Shown here piece after piece: positions 31,601 to 44,800 of a DNA stretch of 64,000 bases. How positions within the stretch are numbered: position 1 is the stretch's first letter; every line of letters begins with the position of its first letter. A program made the translations under genes and the position numbers. Source of the stretch: Mansonella perstans (lineage: Eukaryota; Nematoda; Chromadorea; Rhabditida; Onchocercidae); contig JBAMDO010000575.1 in NCBI GenBank assembly GCA_037074765.1, forward strand, positions 434,001 through 498,000. Direction: 5' to 3'. A model generated the notes under the pieces. The model had not been told where the DNA came from, made no database searches, and was given only the letters and a program-made list of their open reading frames with translations.

Positions 31601-33432
31601 GTGGCTTTCTTACGATCTTTCCCTAAAATTAGTGGTGAATCTGGGAGTAGATTCACCACTAATTTTCGATGGCTTCTAGATTTGAATGCTGGAGAACAAT
31701 TCCAATTTAATTACCTGTGCAATAGCGACATATTCTTGCGCCAACTTTTTCAAAAGAGCATGGTTTTTAAGTGCCATAGAAGCGATTGCTACGCAGAAAT
31801 TTGGAAATGGAAACTTATTATTTTCTGCAACTAAAAAAGAAAAGATTTTACTAAAAGTAATAAAATTCAAGCAGCAATAACAAAACTATGAATACTGCTT
31901 TTTAATTTTGAAAAAAACTCATCATAGCTAAAAGAGCACCATCATAGCAGTAGAACTGATAAGAAAGACGTAAAAAAATTAATGCAGCATAATATTTCAA
32001 CAAGAAACAATTCTTCTCATTCTATTTATTTAACTAAGCGTTTCTCACAAACTAAGTATTTAAAACTTTAAAACAGAATGTGTTCCAAATTATTTTGATT
32101 ATAACTCGACACAGATATAAAATTAAACAGAAACTAATGGCTTCTTTCTCCTGAATGGATTGCAAAAGTCGCTCTCTCTTTCCATGAGCTTCATCAATTT
32201 GTTTACAGAGATCGGCCAATTCCTCTTTCGCCTACAACAAATTGATTCTAATTCGCATGATTCTGTTCACAAAAAAGAAAATTTATAAGTGAGGATCAAA
32301 CAACCTTACGACGTGAAATGACCCAAGAAGCATTTAACAATTTTTGCTGAATAGCTTTCAAACGATCCATAAGGAGTTGCTGATTGGACTTCTCTCTCAC
32401 TTTTACTTCTTCCAGCTAAAAATACACATTAACTTATCGCAATTAAAAAAACGAGCAAGCTTTTAAAGTTAACATACAGTCTTTCTCAATTCTTCAATCT
32501 GTTCGTCAATTTCTGCTTTTTGCATTTGGTTTATAAACATCTTCTGACGCATACTGTAAAGTGATATGACAGTAATATAAATTAGTCGCAATGATTTTAT
32601 TAGCAAAAAGACAACGACACTCAACAATTGGTAATTAGTACATCTAAAACAATCTTGTCCACACAATCCTAAAAAATAAAAAGTGTACTAAGCAAATCTC
32701 GATTCGCAATTACTTATTGATAATGATATCTACTTGCTTAGTTCTTTTACCCATCTTGAAGGTAGAAAATAGGAATTAAAAATATCTTTTAGCAATAATT
32801 CTTTTGATAACTCCCAATTTGTTATTGTTGCTTTTAGTAAAAGTAGTTAAAAGTCTTAAATACGACTGCAGTACTACATATCATTATTCGCCATTATAAA
32901 ATAATTAATATTGCTGACAGTAATATACCAGAAAGCATTGCAATGAGCAGATGAAAAATAACAACATACTTCTCAAGTTTTTCCCGTCGTAACTGCACCC
33001 GAACTTGGGAATACTTTAATTCTTCTTCTCTCTTAGCAATTTCCATTTCTTCTTTTTCCAGGATTAATTTGATTTCATTTCTTTCTTTTTCAGCTTCTAA
33101 AGAATTTTAAAATAGGAAAACATCCAATCAATGAAAATTGAATTTTTATGTGTTAATGCAAATATGATTGACAGATCAAACCTTCACTTTTGTAACGTTG
33201 TTTTTTCAACTTCTGCTTTGCTTCTTCCACTTCCCATGCTGAAAATTGATGATATAACAATTATTAATTGTCACTGCAATTTGCTTGACTACTTAGAGCT
33301 TCAAATGATTCAAATCTGATAAAAATTTGCTCAATTAAAAAACAGCAAATTGTATTGTTTATTACTTAAATCATGCAATTCTTTGCGAAGTTGTTCCACC
33401 AAACATTCTTCACCATTTTCATCATAGTCCAT
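28622..33432 (-). CDS. Coiled-coil protein with acidic, FG-bearing tail
   Basis: I cannot name the family. Fifteen minus-strand exons join in phase: 33432-33366, 33238-33182, 33096-32970, 32553-32478, 32415-32305, 32231-32135, 31830-31715, 31258-31166, 30838-30773, 30583-30494, 30181-30011, 29823-29712, 29386-29304, 29174-29059 and 28817-28622. They encode about 525 residues. Residues 1 to about 215 are a Lys/Glu-rich coiled coil (EEAKQKLKKQRYKSE, EEMEIAKREEELKYS, LLMDRLKAIQQKLL). The rest is an acidic, Ser/Asn/Glu-rich region of low complexity. The last 70 residues carry Phe-rich motifs (SSFFQGQ, MALFGS, FELNFGN, DRFFGF). There is no signal peptide or membrane helix, so it is probably a cytosolic or nuclear scaffold; this is inference. 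The last junction is uncertain: the donor after GA (29059) with acceptor 28817 or 28805 keeps the frame, whereas the stronger-looking donor at 29062 does not. Confidence 0.75.
30671..30695. repeat. (AT)n microsatellite
   Basis: A run of about twelve AT dinucleotides in the intron between exons 9 and 10 of the coiled-coil gene. Confidence 0.9.
31625..31666. repeat. Perfect hairpin with 18-bp arms in an intron
   Basis: Arms 31625-31642 and 31649-31666 are exact reverse complements around a 6-base loop. It lies in the intron between exons 7 and 8 of the coiled-coil gene. The flanks do not pair further. Confidence 0.9.
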
Positions 33433-34439
33433 CGTTTGAATGGTTAAAATTGATTGTAAAACACTTCTACGCAATAAACTGCTAACTATAGGCAGTTATA
33501 AAATATTGTTTTGAAATTTCGCGATTTAAAATAATCATGAAGTAATCCATTATTAAACATCATTTTTACTCCAAATCAATGTCATACTACCATACCAGAT
33601 TCATTTTTTTTTCCCGAAACATCTCAATCATCAATAATCACATTAAATCTGGCTTTACTAGAAACACTACATTCCTAAGGAATCATATCAAATTCATTAC
33701 GATGAACAGAAATCCTAAAATATCGAGCAACGTTTACGTGACAGTGCTTGCTCAATGTAACTCGCTGGCAAACGCTCATCCTGGCAAGTTGATCACGTCT
33801 GCTTTTATTAACAGCCCATGTATATGAAATTTCACCAAAATATACGTATAGTTTCATGCACACGTATCACGTTGAAATGCCTTAGTCTACTATCAACAAT
33901 AACAATATTCACCAGTGACTTTTAATAGTAAAAGGGATCATAAGGACTACCATATTTTTCACGGAATGTCAATCTTTGTAACTGATTCCGTATACAATAA
34001 TGCCTCAAAGATGTAAGCTTACTCTCGGGATCATTGTCAGGAAATTTCCCATGGAATGTCAATTGGAAACTTACTCTCGGGATGATTGTCAGAAGATTTT
34101 TCATGAGATGTCAATTGGAAGTTTACTCTCGGGATGATTGTCAGGATGTTTTTTTTTCAGAACTTTGAATAACATTACATATATCAGAAAGAATCATGTT
34201 TGAAGCGAAAATAACTCTGTTTAGAAGTTAAGTTTAACCACCCATTTTATATGGAAGAACCCAAGAGAATCCAAATAATAATTATAACACTGAATCTCAC
34301 GTATTACCCATCAGATATTCATATGAATGCTTCCTGGATGGAGTTTATATGTAAAAGCATCTATCAGATTTCCATATCTGATTAGACATTCATGTCAGAT
34401 TATATCTGAATCCTTTTCAAATGATCATATATGTATATT
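33433..34439. other. Spacer upstream of the coiled-coil gene
   Basis: Contains the promoter or trans-splice region of the coiled-coil gene and a 52-bp tandem repeat (34018-34145). I see no exon. Near 34300-34440 several variants of ATCAGAT and ATATCTGA recur, which gives the segment a weakly repetitive look. Confidence 0.4.
34018..34145. repeat. 52-bp tandem repeat, about 2.5 copies
   Basis: The block starting TTACTCTCGGGATGATTGTC recurs with a 52-bp period (start points near 34019, 34071 and 34123). Copies carry scattered substitutions. Confidence 0.85.
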
Positions 34440-34826
34440 TCATTTGAGATAATTATATATTGCCTCTTTTCGGATGTATAAAAGCGCATATAGCCAGTTT
34501 TTATTTTCCAAAGTAAATGTATGAACGAATCTTCCGGTGGTACCATAAAAATCCTCTCGGATGGTACCAACCAATCCAAATCTTTCAGTTTCTTTCCTTT
34601 TCACTCTTAAATATATGTTCGAACGCAATGACCGAATTGGTTTAACCAAAGGAACGTGCGTTCTCATATCGATCCTCTCAACTAGTGACATAATACACGG
34701 CATCTTCGCATAGCGCTCTTTGCAATTGTTGCAAACCATTATCGAAGTTATTTGTTCATTTGCTAATTTCCCCATGAGCGGGATTAGCGGGTACTGGTGT
34801 TGCCTCATCCAATGCAATAGGTTCAT
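34440..34826 (-). CDS. Unexplained 128-codon open frame, gene or gene remnant
   Basis: This is the longest open frame of normal composition outside the recognised genes. It runs minus from an ATG at 34826 to a TGA at 34440-34442. The second half reads like a folded protein (KETERFGLVGTIREDFYG, then FTLENKNWLYALLYIRKEA), and a CNNCKERY motif lies in the first half. Over the first 150 bases another minus frame is also protein-like: it starts MDNEPIALDEATPVPANP and later reads NGLQQLQRALCEDAVYYV but has stops. Two good-looking frames side by side suggest either a frameshifted gene remnant or an exon whose splice partners I could not find. It may also simply lie in the long Musashi 3' UTR region. 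I do not recognise the product. Confidence 0.3.
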   Translation of the reverse strand: MNLLHWMRQHQYPLIPLMGKLANEQITSIMVCNNCKERYAKMPCIMSLVERIDMRTHVPLVKPIRSLRSNIYLRVKRKETERFGLVGTIREDFYGTTGRFVHTFTLENKNWLYALLYIRKEAIYNYLK

Positions 34827-35169
34827 TATCCATGCAATTCAGGTTATCTGGATTAGAACTAATTTGAAGACAGGTTTAGTTTGTAATAATAGTGTTAATG
34901 TTAAAGTGTGATTTCAGTTCATACAGAAACTGGGCTGTATTGTATATCAGTATTCCTGAAATATACAATGTTTAATTCAGAATTCTTCTTTAGATTAAAC
35001 TGTGTATTCAGAATACACATACTACATTCATCTCCGGTTTTATTAACATAATTGTTTCTTTTAGTTATTCAATCATTATGACTGAATAAATATATGTTCT
35101 TAAATGATTGTTATAAAAATTAAATTTTCCCATACAATTTCTGTAAAAAGAGCTGTGGAAAATTTTTAT

Positions 35170-35300
35170 CATAATAATCATAATCATAATAATAATAATA
35201 ATAATAGTAATAATAATAATAATAATAAAAATAATAATAATAATCATAATAATCATAATCATAATCAAAGTAATAGCAATAATGACTGCAATAATAATGT
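35170..35300. repeat. Imperfect AAT/CAT trinucleotide array
   Basis: Mostly AAT units with CAT, AGT and AAA interruptions. It opens long Asn-rich (plus) and Ile-rich (minus) frames that are not genes. Confidence 0.9.
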
Positions 35301-35974
35301 AGAAATAATCATAGGGAAAATGAAATGATGGGAAATCGCACAGATATACATGAAAATACGTACAGAGACATGAATTTTGTATTTTAATTATCATTATTAA
35401 ATAACAGCAGCACACAAAAGGGGAATTAATACATAGTATACATTTGATTGTGCATAAACTTTTCATCTAATTGGAGCAAAGTGAATCTTCGAAATGTGAA
35501 ATTTTTTTCCAATTTGCGAAAATAAGCAATTATTTGTAACAGTGTAGTGTAGAGGAATAAATTTAACATTTCTTTTTTGTTTCATTTCAATTCTGAGAAG
35601 GAGAAGGAGGAATAATGGAGAGCAAGAGAATCATTACCATGATGTGACATGTCGTATCGGATAATCCAGGAACTCTCTACCATCAAGTGTCGATATATCT
35701 TTACTAGGAAATAAAAGTAATTCATATCATCTCCCATTCAAATGAAATACTTTCTACCTAAGAAATGATCTAATAAATCTATTTGGTTGGTTTAACTAGC
35801 AGGATCAAACTTTTTGAATTTCTAATTGTTCATATTAAACTGAAATATAATTTATTTGTTTTTCATCATAATTTCCACTTGTAATCGACTTAGTTATTCA
35901 GTAAAATATGATGCCACGCTTATTAATAAGGTGATGTTTTATCACTGATGAAAGCTCCTTGAGATTACAGTACA

Positions 35975-35995
35975 AGAGAGAGAGAGAGAGAGAGA
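35975..35995. repeat. (GA)n microsatellite
   Basis: About ten AG dinucleotides in non-coding DNA. Confidence 0.9.
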
Positions 35996-38856
35996 ACAAA
36001 CATTGATAAAATCATATGATAAGGGGGGAAGGTAGAAGAAATTATTGAAATTTACAAAAGATTGATGGTAGCTTTGTGTGTTGACAAATGCATGATAATT
36101 AAATATCCAAAAAGTAACAGTTTTTGTTTGTTTGCCGCATTATTGGTTTATACATACCCGCTGTTACAAAAGGTACACGATTTCATGAAAATAAAAGAGA
36201 AAAATGAATGAGAAAAAAAAAGAATCAAACAAAGTTTCAATGACCATTCGAGAATTTAACAATTTTTGCACAGCTTAGTGTTTCTAAAATATTTTAAAAT
36301 TTATATGAAACATAAAACTGTGCAAATTTTTTTGAAATAATGAAAATAGGATGTGTAAATTTCGAAAAGTTTGCTACCATAAGAAACGATTAGATGCAAT
36401 TATTGCTGCCGCAAAAAACACAAATACTTTCTCAAAAAATGCATTATTAAAATAATGATTATTGTTATAGCAATAATGATAATAATAGTAACAATAATAA
36501 TATGAAAAATGAGTAATAATGATTATATGATAGTTGATGTTAGACAATGATTCATTCATATGAATTACCGGCTCAAATGTACAATAATAAATATCGCAGA
36601 CATATATTGTGCTCTGGAAGTAAAAAGAAAAAAATTTCAGATTTAATTGGCGATGGGACCATGAAAGGAAGAGGCTAACAATGCTTCATTTACTATTTAC
36701 ATTTCACGAATGATGATATATAACCTTACAATTATTACTGTAATAAAAAAAACCTGTAACTGAAGTATATGGTAGCACTGCGGAATTGCAGGCTTGTGTT
36801 TTTTTTCTTATCTCCTCTAAATATATTTATTTACTATATAAATAAACTCTATCATTATAGGAAATTAGCCTAAAAATCATTAAAAAATTAGTGCACTCGT
36901 TGTAGCAAGCAACAACTGGCCCAGAATTTTTTTGAATACTATTTCTGATATTTAACCTGCAAGGCTCATTACTGCCTTGTTCATTACTGTTATAACATGC
37001 GGTTAAGAAGAGTACCAAGCAATCACATGCTAAAAGCATGCAACTAGAAGATGAAATTAGAAAATATTTAATCAGGTATAAACGCTTTATCTGTTTGTTA
37101 TCATTTTTTATCATTAAAATTAACAATAGCTGATAACGAAAGAAAATATACAAGTAAGTACAAAAGATTGTATCAATGAATAACAATTCACTGAATGCTT
37201 TTCGCTTGGAAAAGAACTTTTGCTTGCCAAAAGGTAAATATTTTAACTTTTTCAATTAGAAAGGAATATGCACTAAACTTAAACGGTGATTCGTCGGATC
37301 TTTTGGAAAATTGATCTTTAAACACTTTACTGTTAAGTCGACATTTGGTTTTACCCTTTTAATCTAGGAATTTACTATCAAGCTGTTATAAAATACCCGA
37401 AGAATAAATAAGTAATAAATAAGTTAACTTCATTTAGAAATTTTGCTTTCGCATAGTTCCTGCGAAAGCATGCGATTTCTTCGTCCAATTTGGCATGTAA
37501 ATACTATTACCTCAAGCAGAGATCACAGCAATGTTTGGGAATCCCGGAACCGGGAACCGATCGGTTTTCTTTCTTACGATACATTTGCCCATCAGATTAA
37601 CTTTTAAAAAGTTGACTTTTTTAAATTAAAGAAGTTTGCAGCGAAGAAGTAAAATAATGATAGTAATAAATAAATGAGACAGTAGGGCATATCGCAAGAA
37701 AACCTGAACATGTATTAATTATTGCTGGTTTTTTTACATATCATATCAAAGTAAGAAAAAAAAGTTGGCGAGAAAATAAATTGTAAAAAAGACATTTCAA
37801 ATTTTAAAAATTCATCAAATTGTCCTTTTCAAAATTGGTTTTCCAAGCTTAAATTTGAAAATGACAATTTTTGTAACCAATTTTTCAATCAATCATAACA
37901 TCAATGGTATAAATGCATTTTTCAGGTCATGCAAAGACCATTCAAATTAAACTAAATTATATATTTAACCAAAGATTTCCACGCTTACATTTTAAAAAAA
38001 AAAAAAGAAGAAAAGTAATTGGAAAAAAAAAATATAATTTTTTTTCTTATTTAGAATGAGTATCAAAAAAAAAAAGGAAGAAAAAAGCGACAAAGATATG
38101 AAATAGCATATATCATTGAAAAAGTTGGAAAAGCAAAAGAAAAATGAGGGAAAAGACAGTACGAAGGGAAAATTTAAAACATAATTATCTCCTTTTTTGT
38201 TTCATAAAATGATGAAAAGAGGTGATTTTAATGGTAGCTTTGTCGTGCATATTTGTCGCATATTGTTTTAATTCATTCTGTTGATATTGTTAAGTTTGCT
38301 GCTCAAACTTCATTTGCTTACTTTTAAATTGTCATCGGAAATAAAAGACGAATCGATAAGAAGAGAAAAAAATTGTAATTTCATTTATATCAGCAGCAGC
38401 GGCAACATTCTCAGTGTATATTTCTGGAAAAAAGATCCTTCTTACTCTAGAAATTCACATAAGATTAATTGCAATTGTTAATTAAAGAAAGTAAAAAAAA
38501 ATGCTAACTGAAAGATTTGGAATGATTAGAATTAAAAAGGAACTTTAATCAGTGAGTGCAACAATTTTAATTACAGCATCCACTATTCTCAAAGATTTCT
38601 TCATTACCACTTCGAATTTAATTAATTATTCATTGACTATTGCATATTATTTATTGATTTTGGCTCAATGTATTATGATGATAAATCGTATAGTCCAAAA
38701 AATGATAATTAATACAAATTTTAGTTTTACATTTCAACTTTGGGACTCATTCAGAATTCAATTTTTGGCACAAATAAATAATTGCATTCAAGTATAAAAA
38801 CAGAAAAGTGCATGATTCAGGATAACTTACGATAGAGGCTTAACGCCGAAAAGTCT

Positions 38857-41800
38857 TTAGACTTTGTGGAAGGCATGGGGTAATTGAGGTGTCTGGTGGT
38901 GCACAGCACTGGGATATATGCCCGCAAATGGTTCACCACCGATTGCATACAGCGCTGCGGCCTCAAATGCGACTGCTTGTTGAGCTGCAGCTGCTTGAGC
39001 TGCAGCTAGATTGAACCCACGTGTTACGCCAGCGGCTCTAGCAGCTACGGCAGCTGCAGCACTGTTTGTCACGCCACCAGGTGGTGATGTTGGTCCAAGC
39101 GGAGCGTATGATTGAAACCCGTTGAAAACTTTAATAGAAGAATGATTTGAATCAGAATTCTAGGTTAATTCCAGTTTTCAACTCTTTAAAAATTACCAAT
39201 AAAAGAATCTTTAACTTTTAAATAATTTAATATTTAAATATCACTTAGTTCAATAAAATGATTATTTTTCCTGTCCCACATTTCTAAAATTGCTTCATAT
39301 AGCCTAAAGCATTATTCATAAGAATTAATCGCATAGTTAAGTAAAACTTACTTCCACCGCTATAAAACATACTTGTACCATATGTGCCAAGTCGAGGCAG
39401 ACAAGAAGCATAAGCTGAAATGCAATCATTAATTACATAAAAATTCCAAATTAAAATGTGAAAAGGCATAAACTATTAAAAGATTTTTTATTTTCATTAA
39501 AATCCAGTAAAATAATCTGTAACTTTATTGAATTTCAACATAAACCAATTATTTAAAGGAGAAAGATAGCACCAAGTAACTGTTCCGGTCCAAGACCATA
39601 TAAACTACGAGCTGCAGCTGCTCTGCTCTTATTTAGCTGGACTGGTAGCATTACCTGAAATTACAGAATGTATTGTTCCACGACATCGTCCAAAATGTCA
39701 TCAAAGATAATGCATAAAATATCTTGAAGAAAAACAGTTAATTCTAAAAAGAAAAATTTATCGGAAATCGATATAAATAACTAAGAATTATTTCATACAT
39801 TCTGCAATTCCATTTCAAATTTATGGCAAACATAGCGATGAAGCTATGGGATTCACATCTCAGATATTTGATTAACTTAGCAAATGAAAGACTTGTCATC
39901 TTCTCTTCCTCATTTTTCATTTTTTGCCTTTGCTAATTTAAAGACTAAATAGACTCGTAAATTCTGAAAATGAATCAGTACAGCAAGACTTTGACTTTAG
40001 TGCTAAGAACAGAATTGAATGTATATTTTTTCGAATGATTGATATTTTTCTTACTATTATGAACTTAAAACAATAAAAGCTTCTCCCATTGTGCTTACTT
40101 CTTTTGGTTGAGCTTTCTTGCATTCCACCATTTTACCGTTAATTTCATGGAAATGAATCTCACACACTTTATCACTAACATCATCGTTATCAAACGTAAT
40201 AAAACCAAATCCTGCAAAGAAACTGAATTTATTTTTTACATTTGACTCTTATTTGTCGTAAATTTTTGAGCTGTTTCTTTAAAATAAATTTTGATAAAAT
40301 TTCACATTTTTTAATTATGAAAGTAATACTTGTTCACTTATCCTTTAAACTTAACAAATTCGTGACAGAATACTTTGTATAAAATGACAATGGAAATTTT
40401 GGACCTCGATGGCGTTGAGTTGTTTTGTCAAACATTAGCATCGCATCTTCAACCTTAAAAATTAAAACTTATTTGAAAATGAAGTAAAGTGAATGTTAAA
40501 TAGAAAATATTTTCCATAAAATATTTAATCTAAATAGATGACTTCCAACAAGAATAATGTATCATCATTGACAGATGGCCTCTACACATTATTTCTTATC
40601 ATCGATCACTGAAAGGATGAAATTATTTCAATTCTAAATTCAATTTTCTACCCTGTGCTTGAGTTTTTATTTTTAACGTATGCAAGATATTATTTACCTT
40701 CCCATACTGTTCAAAATAATTCTTCATATCATCCAGAGTTGAGGTTGCTGACAAGCCACCAATAAACACCTTCTTCGTTTTAATTATCATCTGTACAAAA
40801 ATGGAACTCAATTTATATTTAAATTTTGATTTCATTTCTAATTTTTAAAAGTTAAAAAAGCATGTATCAAAGGGAGATGGAATACAGTCTTTGCTGACCT
40901 TTTTTAATTTCATATTTAATGATTCGAAATTTTTTCAGTATCACTGAATCAACTGATAAGATCAGTGAATTTGAAAAATTCAAGTAAAAAATTTTTTTTG
41001 TAAAGATTTATGAATTAGAAATACTTGATCATAAAGACTGGCGAAGTTCAAACTACACTGTCCTAACTGGCTAATGAGCAGCATCGTTTCCTAGGCTTAC
41101 TTAAAAATCATTCATTGTTTATCTTTTCGAGGTATAAAAGGAAAATGATATATCTTTAATTAAAATTTCAAATGTCATTTGATGGTTTGAAAATACTGAA
41201 TTAGAAAATTTCATTTTTCAAGTTAATTTACTCTTTACTAATGACAATTATTTCCAATTTAACAAATCCTTCTTGGAAAAGATTACAATTTGATTTTTGA
41301 TTAATCAGTAAATAATAAGACCAGTGGATCATTTCCAGCCAGAACCATTATTTACAATAAATGTCACAACGATTACTACCTCATTATTTTTCGTCTTTAC
41401 TAAATGAATTGAATAAATTCATTCCGATAGCCAAATAAAGAAAAGAATTAATTTTAGGCAGGTATTTTATCTGCAAAGAAAACATAAAACCAGTGATGGA
41501 TTGAAATTTTAATTGGTTTCCGGCAAAAGAAAGCTTTTCATAATTTCAAGCCTTTTTATGTCTGAGCTATTTCACACAACTCGTTGGATCTCTGGATGTC
41601 TGAATGATATTTTTAACCAAGTTTATGACATATATATAAATTTATGATAAATCTATATATATATAAAGTATATGATTATAATATATAAAAATATTTGTGA
41701 CCAGTGAAATTTTTTATCAAGTTATACTTTGAAAAGATTGGTTTTACTTACGCAAGTATTGTAAGGAAATTTTTTTGAATTTCAAAATGAAAGAAACAAA

Positions 41801-44800
41801 TAAGATATGCTGGATGAGTTTGAATGTAGTTTGAATAGCAATAACACTTTTTCAAAGATTTCATATTTCAAGAATTTCGATTGAAGTTTATAATCCTAGA
41901 TAAAAAACTGAAATTTTGAATTTATTATTGGAATGAAAGAGGAAGAGAAAAGTCTTTATAATTAATCACATTGTGAGATGACTCCACTCCTTCTCACATA
42001 AACTTTTTCAAATTTCCATTTATTTTTAATCCTTCGTTCTAAGCTCTTAAATAGAAAGTTTACTTACTGCTTTTCTTCTTTCTTGATTTTTTTACTATTT
42101 TTCTCATTTCTTATCCCTTTTCACTCATTTATGACAACTTCAGTAGAGGCGAAAAAGGCAAAGACTTGTCTTTGTACTTTTATTTCTTTTTCTCTTTTCA
42201 CCTTTCAAAAAAACAAAAGAGTTTTATTTCGTTCCTTTCTTTTTTTTAAAAAATTTAAAGCTTCCGAAATGAAATAGATGTTCTCATCTTTTACTTGCTT
42301 ATCCTTTAATAAACTTTGCCGGTTAAAAACTCAGTAAAATTCAAATGCATTAGTCAAAGTACTGTAATTACTTAAATTAGAGTATTAATTCGTACATATT
42401 ATTTATCGCTTACACTATAACAATACTAGCTGCATTGAGGTACGAGAAAATAGAAAAGTTCAAAGTTTTCTGCAAAAATATATTAAACTGGAAAGCGAAG
42501 TGATAAGAGATGAAGTATTACTCATGAGTTTACTGTAAAATAATCCTATATCATAAAACTGTCGCAAATCACGCGAAAAGATACGACTATAACAGCAAAA
42601 GAGAAAGAAAGAGTTGTAGTAGAAAAAGAGAGGGAATGCGATAATGAATAGACGACCAAAACTATTTTGAAAACATTTTTATAATAATTTTTCTTCTTTT
42701 AGAAATCAGTAATTAAAGCATGAAAAGCCTACAATTCGATCTAGTGAGATTAAAAAGAAGGGAGAGCTGACAGGAACTTTACAAATAATTGAACTGATTT
42801 TTCAGATTTCCGTATGAATGAATGATAGATGTCTAATTCTATCAGAATGACATAGCTTACAAATTAGCCTTCGAAAGTTCCAAAACAATCAAATTGCTTA
42901 TGCAATGGTAATCCTAAACCAATCATAAAGTTAAAATTTCCCTAAATGCCTTCGTATTTAAGCACTCTCCATTATACACTTCTTGCTTATTTTTTCAGGC
43001 AAGCATATAATTTCAGGAGTAAATATAAAATTTTTATTTGTTAAAGAAAAAAGAAAAAAAGGTAAACTTATACTAACTTTCGATTGTGCTTTCTTAGGAA
43101 ATGCGACTTTTGGATCGATCTGGAACATTCTTTTTTTTAAATTTAAAATTAAAGTTTATTTTAAAAATATAATATAGAAAAATAAATGGTTTAAGATAAG
43201 AGAAGGTATTAAGAGAAAAAAAGATTTCCAATGAAGGAAGAGATCAGAACAACATTTCTCAATTTTATGCTCATTTTTTGTATTTATTTATTTTTCTTTC
43301 CAAAGTTCAGTTCAATCTTATCCTGTAACGATTGGTATTCTGCAAGAACAAAAACGAAAGTATTTCAAGACGGAAAAAATTTGTTTGCTGCACAAATTTT
43401 ATTTTTTGTTTTTGTCAGCGTTTTATTGTCACGCAAGCCTATGGGGATAGTTTTTTCATGTATATTTATTCATTATTATAATTTTATAATTTAATTCATG
43501 CCTAAACTTTAAAAAAAACAATGCCTACTTTTTTGCCGTCAAGTTCGTGCTGCTCTTGAGATAACACTTTATCGACACTTGCCGGATCGGTAAATGTTAT
43601 AAATCCGAAACCTCTGTAATTTAAATAATCAAAAATTAAAATGAAAAAAAAGTATTGCAGAAGAAGGATTCAAATAACATTTAAAAAAATTATAATTGGA
43701 ATATTGGTTATGAATGGAACATTAAGCAGGACATAAAGAAATAAAAATTGAAAGGAAAAAAATCGAAAAACTGGAAATATTTGCCTGGCCCTTTTTGTTG
43801 CTGGATCCCTCATTACCATACATTCATTTACTTCACCAAATTTACCAAAATAATCTCGCAAACCTTCTACAAATAAAAAACTTTTTTGGTAGAAAAAAAA
43901 AATTTTTTTTGGTAGAAATCAATAGACAAATACAACTAATTTAATAACGCTTACATATGATAAACTTCAAAAAAAGAAACTGAAAGTTTAGCATTGGGCA
44001 TTTGTTGTAATTCTAAAATTTTGATTCTTCAGAATCTTTCTATTCTCTTTACTTTACTAGTATCACCGCTAGTATTACTTGGGCTTGGGTCTTTCTATAT
44101 TGGATATCCAAATCCATGTACTATTAAAAAATATCCTAATAATCTGGACCGCAGTATATCACATGCAACTTGGTACTTCAAATTATAAGATTCTTCATCA
44201 TACGTTCTAATTATATAATTACATTCAAGTATTCAAATCTCGTTGCTTATCATACTTAAATGTAATTATATAACCACAACCCTGCAATTTCTATATAATT
44301 AAATATTTGAAAGTAATTACACAAGTAAATTCCATCGATGCCAATAATTTCTACATTTCTATTTAGATGCCACTTAAAAAATTATTTCCAGCCGTTGGTT
44401 TTAAAGATCGATTACATAAATGCCTACAAAAAGAGTTAACTAAAATTAAAAAATATTATTACTTACCAGCTGTTGTTTGCCAACTAAGACCACCAACAAA
44501 CATTTTTCTGAAATAAACTTAAATTGAAATCAATCCCTTTTATTTTTTAAAAGTCGTCATTTTTTTTTTCCTTTTTCTCGACTAAACTTGTTCAATTTGC
44601 TAAAATTGAAAAGGTAACTTATTGAAATAAAATGTGTTGATAATATTTACAGAAAGAAAGTTGCTAGCAAAGTTCACATTACCTTTTCATTTTGTACCGC
44701 TCATGTGTTTTTTAAAAGAAAACATGAACAACTGTTAGGATTTAACACTAACTACTAACGGGCTAGTCAATAATTGGTACTTATTCCGGTTTTCCAATAT

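Larger units (their letters stand above)
34827..38856. other. Probable Musashi 3' flank, repeat-rich
   Basis: No supported coding exon. Contents are an AAT/CAT-type trinucleotide array (35170-35300), a (GA)n tract (35975-35995), a second AAT-like patch (36440-36520), A-rich stretches near 37995-38100, and a 142-codon minus open frame (36827-37255) that looks like AT-rich chance. As Musashi ends at 38857 on the minus strand, the right part of this interval is probably its 3' UTR; the actual end cannot be seen. Confidence 0.4.

Noticed and set aside
35065..35466. 133-codon Ile-rich open frame (minus)
   Set aside because: It is the reading of an AAT/CAT trinucleotide array; low complexity, no start or splice context.
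36827..37255. 142-codon open frame (minus) with a hydrophobic Cys-containing middle
   Set aside because: AT-rich codon use, no acceptor or domain, and it lies in the probable Musashi 3' flank. Kept only as part of the region description.
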